This document shows positions 60,214 through 64,000 of a stretch of 64,000 nucleotides of DNA, in pieces. The stretch is taken from contig OW569355.1 in assembly GCA_937625935.1 (NCBI GenBank), positions 1 through 64,000 on the forward strand, given 5' to 3'. This stretch comes from Tetramitus jugosus (Eukaryota; Heterolobosea; Eutetramitea; Acrasida; Vahlkampfiidae). The position numbers and the translations under genes were made by a program. The stretch's first letter is position 1. Every line of letters starts with the position of its first letter. Below the pieces are notes generated by a model. The model was not told the origin of the DNA. It searched no databases and saw nothing but the letters and a program-made list of their open reading frames with translations.

Positions 60214-61239
60214 TCATTGTTGGGACAATTCGTTCTCGTCATTGGTCTCAACAATGGGTTGAGTCCTATTGACATACATTGTCCCGCCAGGAGAGCCGGT
60301 TAAAATTACCTTACTCTGAGTCTGAACATCCTCCAACTCATTGGCTACTCTTTTCGTCCCTCTTCTGCCACCGCTTCTTGCAGTAAAGTCGGTCAACTTA
60401 GTTTGACCTTTATCTTTTCCCCCAGCAGTACGTCTCCCCTTAGTTTGTGCAACCGGGGTACTCAGCACTTGTTCCCCACTCTCTGAGTTCAAAGCCTCGA
60501 TATCAACCATTTCCGATACTGGATCTGGAAACAATTTCTCCTTTCTCTCGAAGCCACTCATAAGAGTGCTTACTCTCTGTCTCATTTTCATCATTTCGGC
60601 CTTAAGTGCACGAATTTCTTCTACACTTCTCGCATAGTGATCCATTACATTGTTCAGCTCACTCTGTAGCTGAGACACATTTCTCTTCAATTGCTCGATA
60701 GGATCTTGAGTATGGTGAACGTACTTTCTCGTTGTTGTATTGTTCATCGGAGTTATTCCCAGCAATGCCTCAGCGAAGCTAGGTCCTTTTGTGGATACTA
60801 TCGCTGAATTGCCTCTTAGTTCGACTCCGCATACATTGTCACGTCCAGCCCATTTTAAAATCTCCTCAACACTGGACTTACCGGCTCCCACCAGCACCAC
60901 ATCATGTGTGGCCCTCATACGGCTGTTCGGAACAGCTCGCGCACCATTCAACATATTTCTGCAGTTGAACCATTCAATGAATTCCCACACTTTGTCATTC
61001 GTTGGGACTATCCACGCTCTAAAATACTCGCCCTTTCTGCTCACTTGCACTCTCTCCACTCTTTCACTGCAACCATGTACAATTCTGTTGACCAAAGCTT
61101 CATTGGTAACATTGTTGCATTTGCCAGAAACCACAACTTCCTTTCTCTTGACTGCTGCATCCTTGCTGACTTTTGTCCATAAGACAAAATCCTTTCTGCG
61201 TATAACTACCGCCTGTACTGACGGTCCTTGTGTAGACAT
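60214..61239 (-). CDS. ORF1 of element F, intact
   Basis: 341 aa from ATG 61239 (MSTQGPSVQAVV), no stops or frameshifts. RRM-like 1 (EVVVSGKC ... YFRAWIVP, residues ~30-90), RRM-like 2 (DVVLVGAG ... NSAIVSTKG, ~115-160), a coiled coil (LKRNVSQLQSELNNVMDHYA, ~188-235), and a Lys/Arg-rich tail (KGRRTAGGKDKGQTKL). Its stop TGA overlaps the ORF2 ATG, so ORF2 is probably translated by reinitiation (inference). Expected to coat element RNA. Only distantly similar to the ORF1 of C and D. Confidence 0.85.
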   Translation of the reverse strand: MSTQGPSVQAVVIRRKDFVLWTKVSKDAAVKRKEVVVSGKCNNVTNEALVNRIVHGCSERVERVQVSRKGEYFRAWIVPTNDKVWEFIEWFNCRNMLNGARAVPNSRMRATHDVVLVGAGKSSVEEILKWAGRDNVCGVELRGNSAIVSTKGPSFAEALLGITPMNNTTTRKYVHHTQDPIEQLKRNVSQLQSELNNVMDHYARSVEEIRALKAEMMKMRQRVSTLMSGFERKEKLFPDPVSEMVDIEALNSESGEQVLSTPVAQTKGRRTAGGKDKGQTKLTDFTARSGGRRGTKRVANELEDVQTQSKVILTGSPGGTMYVNRTQPIVETNDENELSQQ

Positions 61240-61253
61240 GTGTTCGCGTTTTT

Positions 61254-61268
61254 GGGCTGGAGTGCAGC
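61254..61268. other. LINE target-site copy 4, beside tRNA-Phe
   Basis: GGGCTGGAGTGCAGC, 27 bp upstream of tRNA-Phe; the outermost duplication copy and probably the original site. Confidence 0.9.
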
Positions 61269-61295
61269 GGAAAAAATCGGAAATTTAATATATGA

Positions 61296-61368
61296 GCCGA
61301 AATAGCTCAGTTGGGAGAGCGTGAGACTGAAGATCTTAAGGTCGCGTGTTCGATCCACGCTTTCGGCA
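61296..61368 (+). tRNA. tRNA-Phe (GAA)
   Basis: 73-nt cloverleaf. Acceptor GCCGAAA/TTTCGGC plus A, D arm GCTCAGTTGGGAGAGC, anticodon stem TGAGA/TCTTA (one G-T pair) with loop CTGAAGA (anticodon GAA), T arm GCGTG-TTCGATC-CACGC. Followed by TTTT at 61371-61374, a pol III terminator. No intron. Confidence 0.96.
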
Positions 61369-61399
61369 CACTTTTGATTCGTTGTTTCGGTTTTGCGCT

Positions 61400-62256
61400 C
61401 GAACATTGTCACCTTCAGAACGTTGTTGGAATCCTCTTTGAGATGACTCAAAATGCTACAAATAATTGAAGGAACTCCATTCTTGGTCAACAACTCTGTA
61501 AACTGAGGAACCCAATTCCGAACTCCAAAATGCTTTGTACCATCACAGAGTTACCCCTTAACATGGAAGACAATTCCATCACGGTACCTTTCTTATTATA
61601 GACCACCGTCAGATTGACTAAAAATTCCACCACCCGAATCTCCCTTGAAAAGGTATTGAGTGCCGAGCCGTTGGGATCACTTTTCTTCAAGGTTTTGAAG
61701 AGGTCTTGTCCCTCCAACTTGAGTTCGTTTTTCCTGATAGCATATCTCATGCAGGCCAAAGATATGCGCATACACCCAAAGCATACATCAGATGAATTGT
61801 GCTTTTGTCCATACAAAAATAAGAAGGGGAGGAAACTTGGATGGAGGAACAGTCTGTTCAACGACCTCCATGGGAGTGTGAGGGTCATAGTTGAACAGAC
61901 CATAGGTAGGGTAAAGACAATTAACATTTTCAAGACCGAGCGGCGCAGCGGCGAAGCAAGAATAGTCGAATTTGCCAGTTGGCAACAAACAATAAAATAG
62001 AGCTTGTGTCGCCATAAACTCCCTCTGAAAACATTCTTGAGAATTTTGCAAACTGCTGTAGTTTGGAGATGGCTGGTTTTTTCAGTTCGGGATGGAAAAT
62101 GTACAAGTCGAATATATACAAAGAGCTCCATCGAATGTTGAAGAAGGAGCAAGGTCTTATGATCACAGAAGTTGGAGTTGAAAGACTTTAACAATTTGTG
62201 GTGTCTGATGGTTGATTCTGTAGATCTACAAGTTAATTTAACTGTGTGCAAGGCAA
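61400..62256. pseudogene. Rearranged DDE-transposase debris
   Basis: The plus strand at ~61780-62000 reads a tail like that of Harbinger-type (DDE_Tnp_4) transposases: NKKGRKLGWRNSLFNDLHG, then VRVIVEQTIGRVKTINIF and a stop. The minus strand at ~61487-61760 reads a separate fragment (KNELKLEGQDLFKTLKK, ALNTFSREIRVVEF) that is also present at 3600-3712. The two parts face opposite ways, so the element is rearranged. A 40-codon ORF at ~62069-62191 (+) is of unknown origin. Confidence 0.5.
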
Positions 62257-64000
62257 AAGGTCATTTGTGAAGAGGTGACGCATCACCTCCACAAATCTCC
62301 TCTTGGTGTTGTCCACAAACCGCTTAGCTTTCAGCTTGGCTACCTCCTTCTTGATTCCACTCTTCTTGAGCCCTTGGGCCTCTTGCTTAACAGCTTGAGT
62401 TTCTACCCCTAACATTCCGATCAAATAGTCTTTGCCTGTCTTTCTCTGCTTGTTCATTGCTCGTTTTCCATTGCATCATTGCTGGTTATCAAACCAAATA
62501 TCAACACATTGCGACTTATGCAGACCCATAGAGCTTAACCTTTTTGAGACCTCCTTTGAGAGCAAAATCCTGGCCATTCGAGCAACTGGACAGTTCACAA
62601 GGCAATGCAAGACCGTCTCTTGCTCAAAATTGCACTTGGGACACGCCGTGTCCATATCTTCCACCCCGTAGAGATGCTTCACCACAGCTTTTGTGTGAAG
62701 TGTTTGGCTTTTGACTTGAGCAATGAACCATTCAAGCTTCCTATCAACCCTAAAGGGGCATTTCATAAAGGAGAAGTCTGTTGCACCTCCCAAACATGCC
62801 TTCTGAATCCACCACAACTTCTCCCGACCGATCAGATCTCGATACTGCCGAGTGAAAGCATGCCATATCTGCTTTTTTTCAACCACTTCAAAATTGTCCT
62901 TGTACATCAGTATTGGTAGGGTTGCAGTAGAACGATCGTGTGTGTCGTTGCATTGTAGGAGTTCAAGGTCCATGAGAATGTATCCATATCTCTTCGCACT
63001 GATGCCAAATTTACCGTGCGCTTTGACAAGCTCGCCATGCTTGACCCATTTACCATTTCTTGTCAGCTGCTCCTTCAAGCTGACACCAATCTTAAAAAAC
63101 TTCTTGACCACATCGTTTGGCTGCGACATGGCAAGGTTACAGCTCAAACAATTGACCTCATCTCCATATGAGACAGTCAAATTGTTGTTGTGCATGCGCT
63201 CCGCACACCACTTGAGGTATGTGTGTCTGACAAGCTCTAGCCTGTTGTTGGACTGAAAGACATTCTCCCTTTGGAATGTTTGCAGAAGCTTGATCTCCTC
63301 AAGCGAGTCCAACATTAGCTTGTGAGCCTCGTTGTCATTCTTTCCTCTCAGCATGTCCTTAACGAACCATGCAGTTCTTACTAGAATGGACTCCTCAATC
63401 TTTCGTAGTCCAAACCCACCGTTGTCACACGAAACCTGCAGCAGATCGGATGGGTATCGCTTCATTGCTACTGATCCTTGTTTTATGAGCGCTTTGCCCA
63501 TCTGATTGACTCTATTGATCCACGCTTTAGTCCAGTGAGTGAATTCACAGGCGTAAAGGAACACCGGGTGGATGCAGGTGTTAATGATTCTAGCCACTTG
63601 TCTCGCTGTGAGTCTCATGATGCCGAGACGGTTCACTACTCTCTTCACCTTTTCGAGTGCCTGCTCCTTTTGTCTTGTCGTACAACCGTTCAGGCTCGTG
63701 AAGAGTCCTAACGCCCTGAAAGTTTTTTCACTTCCATTTGCAGGCACAACAACATTATTAACCGTTATGTTGTGTACTGAGCTACTTCTGCCCATCTTCC
63801 TGACATAGAGTTCCAATTTGTTTGGGTGCATGACCATCCTGAGCATGCTCAACACTTCATTCATTTTGTTAGCGGTCTTCTCAATGGCTTCTCTGTTATT
63901 GGACATTAGGTTGCAGTCATCCACGTACGCTACATTCCAAATGTCTTGCGACATTGCCTCGTAGCCCTTGGCAAAACCAGCGGTGTACATCAGTACCGTT
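62257..64000 (-). pseudogene. LINE ORF2, copy G (partial, runs off window)
   Basis: Same family as element D. It enters at the right edge within the RT (AYVDDCNLMSNN near 63920) and runs through the post-RT helical region to a CX2C...HX4C knuckle (CPKCNFEQETVLHCLVNC, ~62600-62650). One nonsense codon, TGG to TGA, lies at 62473-62475; otherwise open from 63990 to 62476 and again from 62457. The 3' end stops near 62250 without poly(A), so it is 3'-truncated. Useful as an undamaged reference for D downstream of the RT. Confidence 0.88.

Larger units (their letters stand above)
54012..60217 (-). pseudogene. ORF2 (endonuclease-RT-zinc knuckle) of element F
   Basis: Starts at ATG 60217, overlapping the ORF1 stop as ATGA. 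Endonuclease: WYN-like start with TGG changed to TGA at 60191-60193, then VLMLQEAS, LGGDHNTV, YSDHIPTMV. RT: ICLLSSLSKVFTRLL, LTDISKAFDSVPH, GTRQGDSLSP, AYVDDCNLF (~58650-58080). C-terminal CX2CX8HX4C knuckle (CAHCCKAPETIVHLLVEC, near 54400). Defects: the TGA at codon 9, a frameshift near 59130, and the 2.36-kb transposon between codons for AVKHGS and SALKRFPSELL. Otherwise the reading frame is well kept, so the copy is fairly young. Confidence 0.9.
53923..61253 (-). mobile_element. LINE element F, full-length, upstream of tRNA-Phe
   Basis: A full-length APE-type LINE (about 4.97 kb without the inner transposon). Poly(A) at 53923-53946, AATAAA and a hairpin at 54001-54024, ORF2, ORF1, and a 5' end at CAAAAACGCGAACACATG. 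It is bounded by a perfect 15-bp duplication GGGCTGGAGTGCAGC (53908-53922 and 61254-61268). Carries a Ginger-like transposon at 55287-57645. Confidence 0.92.

Overview
This window is the end of a eukaryotic chromosome. It opens with about 770 bp of telomeric repeat (CCCAAA on this strand, so TTTGGG on the G strand). It then holds a gene-dense, standard-code, intron-poor stretch, with conserved eukaryotic genes encoding importin-beta, CDC45, LTV1, TMEM147, a CLN5-like protein, a glucokinase-regulatory-like protein and parts of Mad1. The few introns seen are short (about 80-120 bp, GTATGT donors), intergenic gaps are AT-rich, and Asn/Ser/His-rich low-complexity tails are common. The best guess is a free-living protist, most likely a heterolobosean (Naegleria/Acrasis-like) amoeba. 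That placement is inference; no single sequence feature proves it.

Layout. 1-768: telomere. 870-2862: a diverged subtelomeric inverted repeat with two covarying hairpins. 2.9-4.1 kb: gene and transposon debris. 4.2-7.6 kb: three nested LINE-type ORF1 units (A, B, C) ending 38 bp upstream of tRNA-Gly(GCC). 8.1-43.3 kb: ordinary host genes on both strands, often divergent or convergent with very small gaps. In order these are two MDR dehydrogenases, an aldo/keto reductase, F-box-like and LRR proteins, a secreted beta-propeller-like protein, importin-beta, two SLC35/TPT transporters, an MRH/Atg27-like receptor, a GKRP-like double-SIS protein, a free-standing Hedgehog-type Hint protein, a BAR-GYF protein, TMEM147, LTV1, a motor-dead kinesin, a CLN5-like protein, an ankyrin protein, RidA, CDC45, a RING-H2 protein, and Mad1 apparently split over two genes. 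43.3-46.0 kb: gene-poor, with decayed ORFs and a repeat shared with the subtelomere.

46.0-61.3 kb is a nested retrotransposon cluster that ends 27 bp upstream of tRNA-Phe(GAA). It is built from three APE-type LINE copies (a, b, F). Each is bounded by the same roughly 14-bp target (GGCTGGAGTGCAGC on +), so one site was hit three times. Copy b was itself hit twice at a second site, by full-length D and by ORF1-only C'. Copy F carries a 2.36-kb Ginger-like DNA transposon with an intact integrase ORF, terminal inverted repeats and a GATCC duplication. A further LINE copy (G) runs off the right edge.

The main points of interest are serial reuse of one target site beside a tRNA gene, ORF1-only partner elements with clean 15-bp duplications, the Ginger-like element, the split Mad1 with a B-box, the ATPase-dead kinesin, the stand-alone Hint protein and the covarying subtelomeric hairpins.
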